In this document: piece after piece, positions 17,224 through 26,242 of the stretch | Layout: each line of letters opens with the position of its first letter | Position numbering within the stretch: the first letter of the stretch is position 1 | Assembly (NCBI GenBank): GCA_036558645.1 | Contig: DATBFG010000072.1 | Span: forward strand, 62,001 to 126,000 | Direction: 5' to 3' | DNA: 64,000 nt | Origin: DATBFG01 sp036558645 | GTDB lineage: Bacteria; Acidobacteriota; Terriglobia; Terriglobales; Acidobacteriaceae | Position numbers and translations under genes: made by a program | Notes under the pieces: model-generated | Told to the model about the DNA's origin: nothing | What the model saw: only the letters and a program-made list of their open reading frames with translations | Databases searched by the model: none

Positions 17224-18215
17224 TGACGTCACATCCAGTGCTGATCTTGTCTCGTAGCGATGTTGCCCGCTTACTCATGATGCCGGAATGCATTGCGGCG
17301 GTGGAAGCAGCCTTCCGGGCGCTGGGGCAGGGGGCCGCGTTACCGAGTGTACTGACGGTTCATAGCGGCGATGGAGGATTTCACATCAAAGCCGGCGTAC
17401 TGGATTCGACACGTGGGTATTTTGCGGCCAAGGTGAATGGCAACTTTCCGCTCAATCCTGACCATTTCGGGCTTCCCACTATTCAGGGAGTCATCGTGCT
17501 GTGCGACGCGCAGAATGGAAGACCGCTAGCGGTGATGGACTCCACCGAAATTACGGCCATGCGAACCGGGGCTGCCACGGCAGTTGCAGCGAAGTATTTG
17601 GCGCGGCCTGATTCGAGTGTGATCACGATCTGCGGATGTGGACAACAAGGAGAGCTTCAACTCGAAGCATTGATGAACGTCCTCAAGATTTCTAAATGCT
17701 ATGCCTTCGACCAGGTAACGAATCGCGCGAATCAGTTTGCCAAAAAAATGGGCAACAAGTTCGGCATCGAAGTAGAAGCGGCAGCAGTTCTTAGCGCCGC
17801 TTCACTGCAGAGCGATATTTGTGTGACCTGCACAACATCGCGCAAGCCGGTACTGTTCTCCAACAATGTGAAGCCGGGCACATTTGTATCGGCGGTGGGC
17901 GCTGACCACCCCGCAAAACAGGAGATCGATCCGAAGCTTCTTGCCATGAGCAAGGTAGTGGCCGACATCCTCGATCAATGTGCAGTGATGGGAGATTTGC
18001 ATCACGCATTCGAGGCTGGAGTGTTGAAGCGCGACGATGTTCATGCCGAGTTGGGAGAAGTTGTTGCGGGCTTGAAGACCGGGAGAGCGTCCGCAAGTGA
18101 AATCACCATCTTCGATAGCACAGGCATGGCACTTCAGGATGTCGCAGCCTGTGTCGTTGTTTATGAGAAGGCCATGGCTGAAGGACGAGGACAGACAGTT
18201 GATCTCGCAGCCTAG
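17220..18215 (+). CDS. Ornithine cyclodeaminase/mu-crystallin family protein
   Basis: 331 residues of the OCD/mu-crystallin family. The substrate half includes HIKAGVL, AAKVNGNFP and MDSTEITAMRTGAATAVAAKYLA; the Rossmann half has ICGCGQQGELQLEAL and ends with ITIFDSTGMALQDVAAC. Members are NAD(P)-dependent ornithine cyclodeaminases, alanine dehydrogenases or imine reductases; the sequence alone does not decide. It is coupled to pepE by a four-base overlap and is followed after 13 bases by chrA. A role in amino-acid recovery or redox balance during chromate stress is an inference. Confidence 0.88.
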   Translation: MMTSHPVLILSRSDVARLLMMPECIAAVEAAFRALGQGAALPSVLTVHSGDGGFHIKAGVLDSTRGYFAAKVNGNFPLNPDHFGLPTIQGVIVLCDAQNGRPLAVMDSTEITAMRTGAATAVAAKYLARPDSSVITICGCGQQGELQLEALMNVLKISKCYAFDQVTNRANQFAKKMGNKFGIEVEAAAVLSAASLQSDICVTCTTSRKPVLFSNNVKPGTFVSAVGADHPAKQEIDPKLLAMSKVVADILDQCAVMGDLHHAFEAGVLKRDDVHAELGEVVAGLKTGRASASEITIFDSTGMALQDVAACVVVYEKAMAEGRGQTVDLAA

Positions 18216-18228
18216 ATCTTAGGGGCCA

Positions 18229-19386
18229 ATGCAAGAGATGACATCGGAAAGCGTTGCTGCAATTCAATCCCGTCCTGTTTCACTTGCGCGCTTCACGGGC
18301 TATTTCCTGTGGCTGGGCACGGTAGGATTTGGCGGGCCGATCGCCCTGGCTGGGCACATGCAGCAAGATCTAGTCGACCGCTACGGTTGGATCGCCAAAG
18401 AGGACTATGTCGAAGGGCTCGCACTCGCGCAGCTGGCGCCGGGCCCATTGGCAGCGCAGCTAGCAATCTATCTGGGCTACGTTCGGGCAGGAATCCTTGG
18501 AGCGACCACGGTGGGCGTCGCATTCGTGCTGCCTTCGTTCGTCATGGTTCTGGCGTTGTCGGCTGCGTATGTGCAATTTGGCGGACTCAACTGGATGCAG
18601 GGAATGTTTTACGGCATCGGAGCGGCAGTAATTGCGATCATCGCGCGCTCAGCGGTTAAGCTCAGTAAGTTAACACTGGGTAAGGACAAGCTGCTGTGGT
18701 GTATTTTTCTGGCACTCGCGATTTCGACAGCGAGGACGTCGCGCGAAATCATATGGTTGTTCTTGTTGGCAGGGGTGGTGGCAGTCGTCATCCAGGCGCT
18801 GCCACGGAGTCGAGCAGCGGGAGCAGTTGGCGCGTTATTCTTGACGAGTTTCAGCTTGCCATCCGGCGGTCGGCTTATGGAGATTTTCTTGTTCTTCTGT
18901 CGGGCTGGCCTATTCGTCTTCGGGAGTGGGTTAGCGATTGTGCCATTCCTCTACGGCGGCGTCGTGCAAGGACATCATTGGCTGAATGACCATCAGTTCG
19001 TTGATGCCGTCGCAGTTGCGATGATCACTCCAGGTCCAGTGGTCATTACAGTCGCTTTCATTGGCTATCTTGTCGCAGGCGTTGCCGGCGCGACGGCTGC
19101 CGCTGTCGGAGTGTTCCTACCCGTGTACCTGGTGGTGATTCTTTTGGCGCCGTCGTACAAACGATGGGCAAGGAATCCGCAACTGAATGCGTTCGTGCGT
19201 GGTGTTACGGCGGCAGCTACGGGTGCGATAGCGGGAGCAGTAGTCGTGTTGGCGCGACGTTCAATCTACGATCTAACAACCGCCACGATCGCTTTAGCTA
19301 GCCTTGCAGTGTTGATGAAGTGGAAGGTACCGGAGCCCATCATCATAGCTGTGGCGGCGGCTGTTGGAGTAGGCCTGCATCACTAA
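18229..19386 (+). CDS. chrA: Chromate transporter ChrA (two-domain)
   Basis: 385 residues with two CHR domains in tandem, the full-length form. The first has TGYFLWLGTVGFGGPIALAGHMQ and LAQLAPGPLAAQLAIYLGY; the second has FCRAGLFVFGSGLAIVPFLYGG and AVAMITPGPVVITVAFIGYL. GFGGP and PGP motifs are hallmarks of the family. ChrA expels chromate from the cytoplasm across the inner membrane. It is the last gene of the chrB-pepE-ocd-chrA unit. A second ATG three codons later could also be used. Confidence 0.95.
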   Translation: MQEMTSESVAAIQSRPVSLARFTGYFLWLGTVGFGGPIALAGHMQQDLVDRYGWIAKEDYVEGLALAQLAPGPLAAQLAIYLGYVRAGILGATTVGVAFVLPSFVMVLALSAAYVQFGGLNWMQGMFYGIGAAVIAIIARSAVKLSKLTLGKDKLLWCIFLALAISTARTSREIIWLFLLAGVVAVVIQALPRSRAAGAVGALFLTSFSLPSGGRLMEIFLFFCRAGLFVFGSGLAIVPFLYGGVVQGHHWLNDHQFVDAVAVAMITPGPVVITVAFIGYLVAGVAGATAAAVGVFLPVYLVVILLAPSYKRWARNPQLNAFVRGVTAAATGAIAGAVVVLARRSIYDLTTATIALASLAVLMKWKVPEPIIIAVAAAVGVGLHH

Positions 19387-19528
19387 CAGGTCGAGAAAAG
19401 CCTCTCAGGCGACTGTCTTCTTACGACCTTTCGTTCGAATACTTGTTGGGATTGGCATTGACACCCATGTTTTGGTGAGAGAAACTCGCGCCATGGGCGA
19501 GTTTCGCGGCCCTTGATAAACACTCGCT

Positions 19529-20686
19529 ATGAACCGTTTCTCGATCCGTTCGCGACAGGAAGAGCCAGACCCGCTTCCCGTTCCCCTGGTGGACAGGGAG
19601 TCGGACGTTGCTCTGCCAGTGCCGCAGGAAACCCTTCGTTTTCCTAAAGGTGATGAGAGCAAGACCCTTGCGGAGATAGCGCAACGCGATCTGAATGATG
19701 CATTACAGCTGCTGGTCGAGCGCGCGAAGTACATCACGGGAGCATCCGGTGCGGCGATAGCCCTGCGCGATAGGGATCATATGGTTTGCAGGGCGAGTTC
19801 TGGCTCGTCGGCACCGATGAAAGGGGCAAATCTTCAGATCAATTCCGGGTTATCCGGAGAAAGTATCCGGACACGCGAGATTCTGCGTTGCGATGATGCG
19901 GAGAAAGACCCACGAGTAAACCGCGAGAGCTGTCGCGCGATGGGAATTGCGTCAGTGGTTGTGCTGCCTCTGATCGATGGTGACGAGGTCAATGGCGTCT
20001 TCGAGTTGTTCTCGACTCGACCATGTGCATTTGAAGAGCGCGATATTGCGACACTCCAACGCCTTGCGGAATTGATTCAAACTGCTGTCGAGCATGCCGA
20101 AGCTACGCGGAGGGTGGAACTTGATTTCATGGCTGTTTCGGATGTGGAGACTGCACATCAGATCGAGTCCTCATCGACTGAGCAGGAACCAGCTAAGAAG
20201 GAAGAGCATCTGACCACGACGCCAGCAGGAGAACTGAAGCAGACGACGACTCCAGCACAGGAAAAGCCTCCGCTGCCGGAAGTCGTTGTTGCGACTGAAT
20301 ACAATCTTTCCACCCAGAATGCTGCCAACAGGGCTTCTGCAGAGAACGTCCCACCACAAGAGCAAGAGAAGGAACCACAAGTGCCGGAGCTTCAGGCAGA
20401 GATTGAGACTCACGCCGCAAAGCCAGAGCAGGTTCCCTCTACACCATCGTCACGAGGAAACATCGGGGCCTGCCAAGCCTGCGGATTTCCGGTTTCTGAG
20501 GGGCGCACCTTCTGCGTCGATTGCGACGCCAGTGAACAAGGCCGCTCAAATCCAAACTCCGAGGTCACTCCAGCTTTTCTATCTTCTATTGCAGAAGGAC
20601 GGGACTCGCTCTCAAGCACGAAATACCTGATCGGCATCGTGATTGTGGTGATTGCGACAGTTCTTCTTCTGTTGCGGTTTCACTAA
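19529..20686 (+). CDS. GAF-domain protein with zinc ribbon and C-terminal membrane anchor
   Basis: 385 residues. A GAF domain spans about 55-190 (DLNDALQLLVERAKYITGASGAAIALRD; SGLSGESIRTREILRCDD; IASVVVLPLIDGDEVNGVFELF). A long Glu/Pro/Thr-rich disordered linker follows, then a zinc ribbon (ACQACGFPVSEGRTFCVDCD, two CxxC pairs) and a final hydrophobic helix (YLIGIVIVVIATVLLLLRFH), so it is tail-anchored with the GAF domain inside the cell. GAF domains bind small ligands or sense redox state. There is no enzymatic output domain, so it may act through partners. Confidence 0.8.
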   Translation: MNRFSIRSRQEEPDPLPVPLVDRESDVALPVPQETLRFPKGDESKTLAEIAQRDLNDALQLLVERAKYITGASGAAIALRDRDHMVCRASSGSSAPMKGANLQINSGLSGESIRTREILRCDDAEKDPRVNRESCRAMGIASVVVLPLIDGDEVNGVFELFSTRPCAFEERDIATLQRLAELIQTAVEHAEATRRVELDFMAVSDVETAHQIESSSTEQEPAKKEEHLTTTPAGELKQTTTPAQEKPPLPEVVVATEYNLSTQNAANRASAENVPPQEQEKEPQVPELQAEIETHAAKPEQVPSTPSSRGNIGACQACGFPVSEGRTFCVDCDASEQGRSNPNSEVTPAFLSSIAEGRDSLSSTKYLIGIVIVVIATVLLLLRFH

Positions 20687-20737
20687 GAAGAGCTCATCCG
20701 CAAAGTTTTTAGCCGAAACGATCAAGCACTCACCAGT

Positions 20738-21391
20738 TCAGCGCTCGAAAGTACCGACAAACGCGCTGCGCTTTCCGTGAGATTCCCAATCAACCCCCAA
20801 GCCCGGACCGTGGTACTTGTCTATCATGGCTACCGCGGGCATGGAATGGGCGAGAGTTGTGAGTGGCGGATAGAACGTGACTTCGTTTCCGCAGAGATGG
20901 TCATGCTCGTTCAGCGAGCGGGTCTGAATCGTTGCAAACTGGCCTGCGCGCAACCAAGCTACGCCGTGGCGTTCTTTGTTCACGATCAGCTCCATGGGCG
21001 CGGGTATTACGTCGTGAACATTTTTCAGGAGGGTACCACCCATCTGATGCGCGAATGCCACCAGGGCCTCGCGCTGCTGTACATTCGCCGACTCATCCAC
21101 GATCAGCACGGAGTTCACGGGATCTGGATTGGCATAGGGGTCGCCAAGTGTCGCACTGGCTCGCAGGGCCGCGGCGATGGTGAGACCCTCAAGAGAGACT
21201 CCATTCCAGCTCCCGCTCTGTACATGCCACGCCATGATGGCTTGGTTTCCGACCAGGTTTACCTCGCCGTTGGCAAAGCATTGTCCTGTATAGACGTCGG
21301 CACTACGGCTCTCCACGTAGTCACCACGGATTTGCTGGGCGGGCAGGTAAGCAGCGAGTGCAAGCACTACTATCATGAATCGGAGATACAT
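20738..21391 (-). CDS. DUF1326 domain secreted protein
   Basis: 217 residues from the ATG at 21391, chosen because GAGGAA lies five bases upstream; the frame could extend to 21415. A signal peptide (MYLRFMIVVLALAAYLPAQQ) precedes the DUF1326 domain, recognisable by GDYVESRSADVYTGQCFANGEVNLVG near the start. The domain's function is not known. The Cys in TGQC and one in HLCGNE are the only Cys of the mature part, so a disulfide is possible. It converges on the GAF gene and shows no operon partner. Confidence 0.75.
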   Translation of the reverse strand: MYLRFMIVVLALAAYLPAQQIRGDYVESRSADVYTGQCFANGEVNLVGNQAIMAWHVQSGSWNGVSLEGLTIAAALRASATLGDPYANPDPVNSVLIVDESANVQQREALVAFAHQMGGTLLKNVHDVIPAPMELIVNKERHGVAWLRAGQFATIQTRSLNEHDHLCGNEVTFYPPLTTLAHSMPAVAMIDKYHGPGLGVDWESHGKRSAFVGTFER

Positions 21392-21700
21392 AAGTTCCTC
21401 ACTCCCATTACCCATATTTTCCTCCTCTTTCCAGCCAAAAGAAAGGCCCTGCCAAGTTATTGATAAATTGAATTAAGCCTACATTTTCGCGAGCTGAGCT
21501 GTGTGTCACGGTTGATGACAACCAGGGGATGTCGAAATTGCAAGAAAGCCCTACAGGAATCATCCCATCCCTTACCAGAATGCAATCCCTCAAGATACTG
21601 CCTCCCACGGATGTACAGGCCAGGGGTGATTGCGGCCTACTGGTGAAGGTATGGGTCTACATGGACCTTGACCATTGCGGCTTCTGAGGTTTTCGCTGTC
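21392..21700. other. Intergenic region between divergent DUF1326 and histidine kinase genes
   Basis: About 310 bases. No convincing coding frame; likely carries both promoters. A TTG at 21668 in frame with the kinase could be an earlier start. Confidence 0.35.
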
Positions 21701-22579
21701 ATGGAAAATGTCATGAATGCTCTACCGTACTCTGGTCGTCCGTCGCGCAGATCCTGGGTCGCAAAGGCAGCCTTGTTTGGGCGATGTACGCTCGCTGTGG
21801 TCTGGGGGGTGTTCATACACAAGAAACCTTCCCGTAGCGAAGTCACTCTGCAATCCATACGTCAGGAAATCGACAAAAAGGTGGAACAGCAGACCACAGC
21901 ACTCCATCGTTTTTCCCGCCAGTTGCAACGTGTACGGGATGAGGAGCGGCGAACACTTGCGCGCCGGCTTCACGATAGTACGGCGCAGCAATTGGTTGCG
22001 TTGAAATTCAACCTGGAGATCGCCCGCCGAAGGGTGCCTGAAGACTGTGTGCAGCTGATCGACGACAGTGTGCAGGTTACCGACCGGTGCATCAGCGAAA
22101 TTCGGAGCTTGTCGTACCTGCTGCACCCGCCACTATTGGATGAGATGGGTTTGGAGTCGGCGCTCCACTGGTTTGTGGATGGATTTTCCAGTCGAAGCGG
22201 CATTGCCGTGAGAGTGAATATTGCTACCAATCTGAGTGACTTATCACCCGATACGGAACTTGTCTTGTTTCGTGTCATGCAAGAGTGTTTGACGAATGTT
22301 CAGAAGCACTCGGGCAGCCGGATCGTCGAGATCGCGGTCAGCCGCGATGAAGGTGCATTGAAGATGGACATTCGAGATTATGGGCGAGGGATTTCCCCCG
22401 CAGGCATCAAACGTTATCTTGATCCCGCTAGCTCCGCTACGCTGGGATTTCCCGGCATTCGCGAACGGGTTGATGAATTGAGCGGGCAGTTTGAGGTTAT
22501 CAGCGGACCCGTCGGGACGACAGTTCGAATCACATTGCCGGTCCAAAGCCAGAGTCCGTCTGCCTCTGAGGCAGCGTAG
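21701..22579 (+). CDS. NarL-type sensor histidine kinase (HisKA_3)
   Basis: 292 residues from the ATG at 21701 (GAGG ten bases upstream); a TTG start at 21668 would add 11 residues. After a short N-terminus with one weak hydrophobic segment (FGRCTLAVVWGVFI) and a coiled coil, the HisKA_3 box reads DEERRTLARRLHDSTAQQL with the phosphorylated His in RLHD. The ATPase domain has the N-box QECLTNVQKHS, DYGRGI and a GFPGIRERV motif. It lacks an input domain and has no adjacent regulator, so its partner and signal are unknown. The only NarL-type regulator in view (5594-6277) has lost the Asp. Confidence 0.87.
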   Translation: MENVMNALPYSGRPSRRSWVAKAALFGRCTLAVVWGVFIHKKPSRSEVTLQSIRQEIDKKVEQQTTALHRFSRQLQRVRDEERRTLARRLHDSTAQQLVALKFNLEIARRRVPEDCVQLIDDSVQVTDRCISEIRSLSYLLHPPLLDEMGLESALHWFVDGFSSRSGIAVRVNIATNLSDLSPDTELVLFRVMQECLTNVQKHSGSRIVEIAVSRDEGALKMDIRDYGRGISPAGIKRYLDPASSATLGFPGIRERVDELSGQFEVISGPVGTTVRITLPVQSQSPSASEAA

Positions 22580-22592
22580 CTGCCAGCGCCGA

Positions 22593-25430
22593 CTATTGCA
22601 GCTTGGCGTACTCGGTTTTTGCCTCCTCGAGCACCGGTAGATTTGGGTCGGCATCTTTCCACAGTGCGAAGAAGTTCTGATACTCGACACGGCTGCGAGC
22701 CTTATCTCCCTGCACAGCGTAGGCTCGAGCCAGGCCAATACGGGCAAATGTAGTAACCGGATCCAGGAAGTTCACCCCACGTAAGTCGATGACGCGCTGA
22801 AAGGCCTCGGCTGCTTCCGAGCCTTTGCCCAATTTGAGAAATGCCATTCCTCGGATGTACTGCAGTCCATTGTTGGCACGAGCATAGATCATCGCGCCAT
22901 CCGTCTCGTCGATGGCCTTTGCGGCATCTCCACGGTGGAGAGCCAGGATGGCCCGAACCGCCGGGAGCTGGACAAACTGAACCATGGTGTCGTAGGGGCG
23001 CCGGGCAGCAACATCCTGGGCAAGCTTCAACGTCTGTTTGTCCTCGCCCGTAATCGCCAAAACGGTAGCTGCGTTGAACACCAGGTTCGGCGACTTCGTA
23101 CGCTTGAGCAACTCCTGAGCATCAGCGACAGCAGCAGATTTTTCGCCGGACAGGACCTCAGCAACCGCTTTCACACCAAAAACACCCGCGGAAGCTTCTG
23201 TGAGCTTCAGCTGAGTGGCAGCTTCGCTTGCCCGTTTCGCATACTCGCGCATCAGAGACAGCTGGCCCTTGTTGGCCGCGACCAGGCAGTGAAAGAAGGC
23301 AACATTCATCTCGCCGTCTGGTCCTTGCCCCGATAATTCAATTTCCCGCAGGGCTGTTGCCTCATCACCCTGATTCCAGGCCAACGACGCGAGAAAGCCA
23401 TGAATGTTGCTGGTCGCAAGATTTCGGTCTTGCGCTTGCTTAAGAATGGTCCTGGCTTCTTCGTACCGTCCCTGGCCCGAGTAAGAGTTGGCCAAGGTTA
23501 TATAGCCGTTGATGGTATCCGGGTCGAGAGTGACAGCCTGCCGAGCGTTTTTCTCGCCGTTTTCAAATTGTCCAAGCTGGTTGTAGATAATTGCCAGGTT
23601 GGTGTACGGAGTGGCATCGCGTGGGTAGGTCTGCTTGTAGAGCTCCAAGGCGGTGATGCCTTTGTCCAGTTGCCCGGAATCAGCATAGTAGTGAGACATG
23701 ATGTAGAGCTTTTCGTGTTCGCTGGCTCGATCACGCAGCTCAAAGGCTCGCTGGCGATTCTGTTCGGAAAGCTCGAACTGTCCAAGGTTGCTATTGACCG
23801 CGCCGAGCCGCGCATATGCCATGGCGAAATTGGGATCCAGCTCCACGGCATGCTGGTAAAAGGGCAACGCGCCAAGCTCATCGCCGACTTGATGCCGGGC
23901 GTCCCCGAGAGAGAGCGCTTTGAGTGCTTCGAGCGATGAGGTCGTTGCTTCCGAGAGAGGCTTGTCAAATTTCTGAACCGAAGCCAGGGACTCGCCCAGA
24001 GTTCGGCGGAGACTCGATCCCGCCTTGTGCAACGAGTTCAAGACAGCTTCTTTATTTGTAGCTTCCACCTGTTCCCGGGCAAGTGTCTCACCGTTGCCGG
24101 CATTGACCGCTTCCAGCGTGACAACGTACTGGCTGCCAAGGTTTGCAATGGAGCCGTTGAGCATTGCCTTGATTCCATTGCGTTGGCAAATTTCGCGGCC
24201 GATATCGGTGGTGATTCGATCATCGGGAGAGCGACCCATGAACTGCAGAGTCTGGCGCGCCTTCTGCTCGGGAAAAACATTCAGGTAGGGAGATTGACCA
24301 AGGTCAACTGCGAGCGCTTTCTTCAACGTGCCATCAAAGACAGGGTCGGCAGTAGTGTTTACAAAGTCCGTGACCAGGATGGAGTCACGTTCCGTCATCA
24401 CTGCCTGGCCGCGCTTCGCGAAATATGTCAGCGTCAAACCAGCGACAGCGATCGCAACGACAGCGGCAACGACGAAATTCCAAAGATTGCGTTTCCTTCC
24501 GGCAGTGGCATTCTGTGCCCGGATGGAGGTCGAGCTACTGGCGGCAGCAATGGAACCGGATTCCGTGTCTCTCTTCAGGCGCTTCAGATCTGCTCGCACT
24601 TCCGCGGCGCCTTGGTAACGTAAATCGCGATCCTTCTCGAGTAGCTTCGTGATGATCTCTTCGAGTTGCAGCGGGACGTCCGGATTCAGGCGGACCGGCG
24701 GTACAACTGGTTTATTCAGGATTGCTTCGAAAATGACCGCCGAGGTTTCACCCCGAAATGGCAATGTTCCTGTTGCCATCTCGTAGAGAACAGCGCCAAA
24801 GGAGAATAAGTCGGTTCGCGTGTCCAGTTCCTTGCCGCGAGCTTGCTCAGGAGACATGTAGGCGACTGTGCCCACTGTTGACCCTGGACTGGTGAGAAGG
24901 TTCTGGTCGATGGTCGCCGCTGAACCAGCGGTAACTCCCCCAAGCACACTTTCAGGTTGTAGACCCTGCTTCGCCAGCCCGAAGTCGAGTATCTTTGCCT
25001 GATTTCGCTTGGTGATGAAGATATTCGCAGGCTTGATATCGCGATGAATGATGTTCTTGCTATGTGCGGCTTCAAGGGCATCCGCGAGCTGTATACCAAG
25101 ATCCAGCAAGAGATCGATAGGAAGGGAATGCTTGCTGATGCGTTGCTTCAGCGTCTCGCCTTCCAGCAACTCCATCGCGATGAAGAAACGGCCGCTTGCC
25201 CGTGCGATTTCATAAATCGTGCAGATATTAGGGTGATTCAGGGCTGAGGCTGCACGCGCCTCCCTCTGAAAACGTTCGAGGGCGCCCGGGTCTTTTTCCA
25301 CGTCTGCAGGGAGAAACTTCAACGCGACGTGGCGGCCAAGATTTAGGTCCTCCGCCTCAAATACCACTCCCATTCCGCCGCCGCCGAGTTGCTGCAGGAT
25401 GCGGTAGTGGGAAATTGTCTCACCAATCAT
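22593..25430 (-). CDS. Ser/Thr protein kinase with C-terminal TPR domain
   Basis: 945 residues. The kinase domain (about 8-275) is intact: Gly loop LGGGGMGVVFEAED, Lys38 (ALKFL), Glu57, catalytic HRDIKPANI (D131), DFG at 149-151, and the YMSPEQARG segment. One membrane helix (about 320-340, NFVVAAVVAIAVAGLTLTYF) leads to an outer part with an FlgO-like segment (DSILVTDFVNTTADPVFDGTL) and then many TPR repeats to the end. This is the typical acidobacterial PknB-TPR design: a membrane kinase whose outer TPR scaffold may sense binding partners. It stands alone and converges on the histidine kinase. Confidence 0.93.
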   Translation of the reverse strand: MIGETISHYRILQQLGGGGMGVVFEAEDLNLGRHVALKFLPADVEKDPGALERFQREARAASALNHPNICTIYEIARASGRFFIAMELLEGETLKQRISKHSLPIDLLLDLGIQLADALEAAHSKNIIHRDIKPANIFITKRNQAKILDFGLAKQGLQPESVLGGVTAGSAATIDQNLLTSPGSTVGTVAYMSPEQARGKELDTRTDLFSFGAVLYEMATGTLPFRGETSAVIFEAILNKPVVPPVRLNPDVPLQLEEIITKLLEKDRDLRYQGAAEVRADLKRLKRDTESGSIAAASSSTSIRAQNATAGRKRNLWNFVVAAVVAIAVAGLTLTYFAKRGQAVMTERDSILVTDFVNTTADPVFDGTLKKALAVDLGQSPYLNVFPEQKARQTLQFMGRSPDDRITTDIGREICQRNGIKAMLNGSIANLGSQYVVTLEAVNAGNGETLAREQVEATNKEAVLNSLHKAGSSLRRTLGESLASVQKFDKPLSEATTSSLEALKALSLGDARHQVGDELGALPFYQHAVELDPNFAMAYARLGAVNSNLGQFELSEQNRQRAFELRDRASEHEKLYIMSHYYADSGQLDKGITALELYKQTYPRDATPYTNLAIIYNQLGQFENGEKNARQAVTLDPDTINGYITLANSYSGQGRYEEARTILKQAQDRNLATSNIHGFLASLAWNQGDEATALREIELSGQGPDGEMNVAFFHCLVAANKGQLSLMREYAKRASEAATQLKLTEASAGVFGVKAVAEVLSGEKSAAVADAQELLKRTKSPNLVFNAATVLAITGEDKQTLKLAQDVAARRPYDTMVQFVQLPAVRAILALHRGDAAKAIDETDGAMIYARANNGLQYIRGMAFLKLGKGSEAAEAFQRVIDLRGVNFLDPVTTFARIGLARAYAVQGDKARSRVEYQNFFALWKDADPNLPVLEEAKTEYAKLQ

Positions 25431-25674
25431 TGAGAGGGTTTGCTCCGAAACATTCGATGGTAGGCGGTACGACAGGCCAAGTCAACGAGCGTAGACCTTA
25501 CACTCTTCATAGATAAAACCGTACCGAATACGTGCTATCGAAGAGTTGAAAAGAAGCTGGAACGTTCAGGAAAGATTTGCGATAGGCCCAAAACCACGGC
25601 TTGACCGGTTGCGAGCGGTAGAGTAGCCTCGCATTCGATTTCCCGACAGACTTGGCACCCTAAGGAGGAATCTC

Positions 25675-26232
25675 ATGGTTCCCTTGACTGCTTTGTGGCT
25701 GCCTATCATTTTGTCAGCCGTTGTCGTGTTTATCGCCAGCTCCATTCTGCACACTGTTCTCACCTATCATCAGAAAGATTGCAAACAAATTCCAAACGAA
25801 GACAAAGTGCTAGCTAGTCTGCGCGAGGCGGGGTTGCAGCGCGGCTATTATCACTTCCCCTACTGCACGCACAAGGAAATGAAGTCTCCCGCCATCGTTG
25901 AAAAGTTCAAACAGGGCCCAGTGGGGTTCCTGACGGTGTTTCCCACCGGCTTGCCGGTCATGCCCAAGTTTCTCGGGCAATGGTTCGCGTACTGCCTGGT
26001 GATCAGTTTTTCTGCCGCTTATCTCACAGGACGTACACTGGGTCCGGAGACGCCGTATCTGGCGGTCTTTCGTGTATCCGGCACAGCAGCCTTTCTCGCC
26101 TACGGTCTTGGTCAGCTGAGCAATGGAATCTGGAAAGGCCAACCCTGGAGCATGACCGTTAAGGAAGTCATCGACGGACTTATCTATGGGTGCCTGACGG
26201 GTGGGGTATTTGGCTGGCTGTGGCCGCGGTGA
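25675..26232 (+). CDS. Conserved membrane protein of unknown function
   Basis: 185 residues with a perfect AAGGAGG five to six bases before the ATG. An N-terminal helix (ALWLPIILSAVVVFIASSILHTVL) is followed by a hydrophilic stretch with YHFPYCTHKEM and PTGLPVMPKFLGQW, then three more membrane segments (WFAYCLVISFSAAYL; VFRVSGTAAFLAYGLGQL; LIYGCLTGGVFGWLW). I recognise the type as a membrane protein seen in acidobacteria but cannot name a function. It is divergent from the Ser/Thr kinase gene and converges on the TonB-like gene. Confidence 0.75.
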   Translation: MVPLTALWLPIILSAVVVFIASSILHTVLTYHQKDCKQIPNEDKVLASLREAGLQRGYYHFPYCTHKEMKSPAIVEKFKQGPVGFLTVFPTGLPVMPKFLGQWFAYCLVISFSAAYLTGRTLGPETPYLAVFRVSGTAAFLAYGLGQLSNGIWKGQPWSMTVKEVIDGLIYGCLTGGVFGWLWPR

Positions 26233-26242
26233 TTGTGCGATG

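Noticed and set aside
19405..19737. Minus-strand frame with a short basic end (possible 29-residue protein)
   Set aside because: No ribosome site; overlaps the start of the GAF gene; the basic tail is not enough to support a gene.
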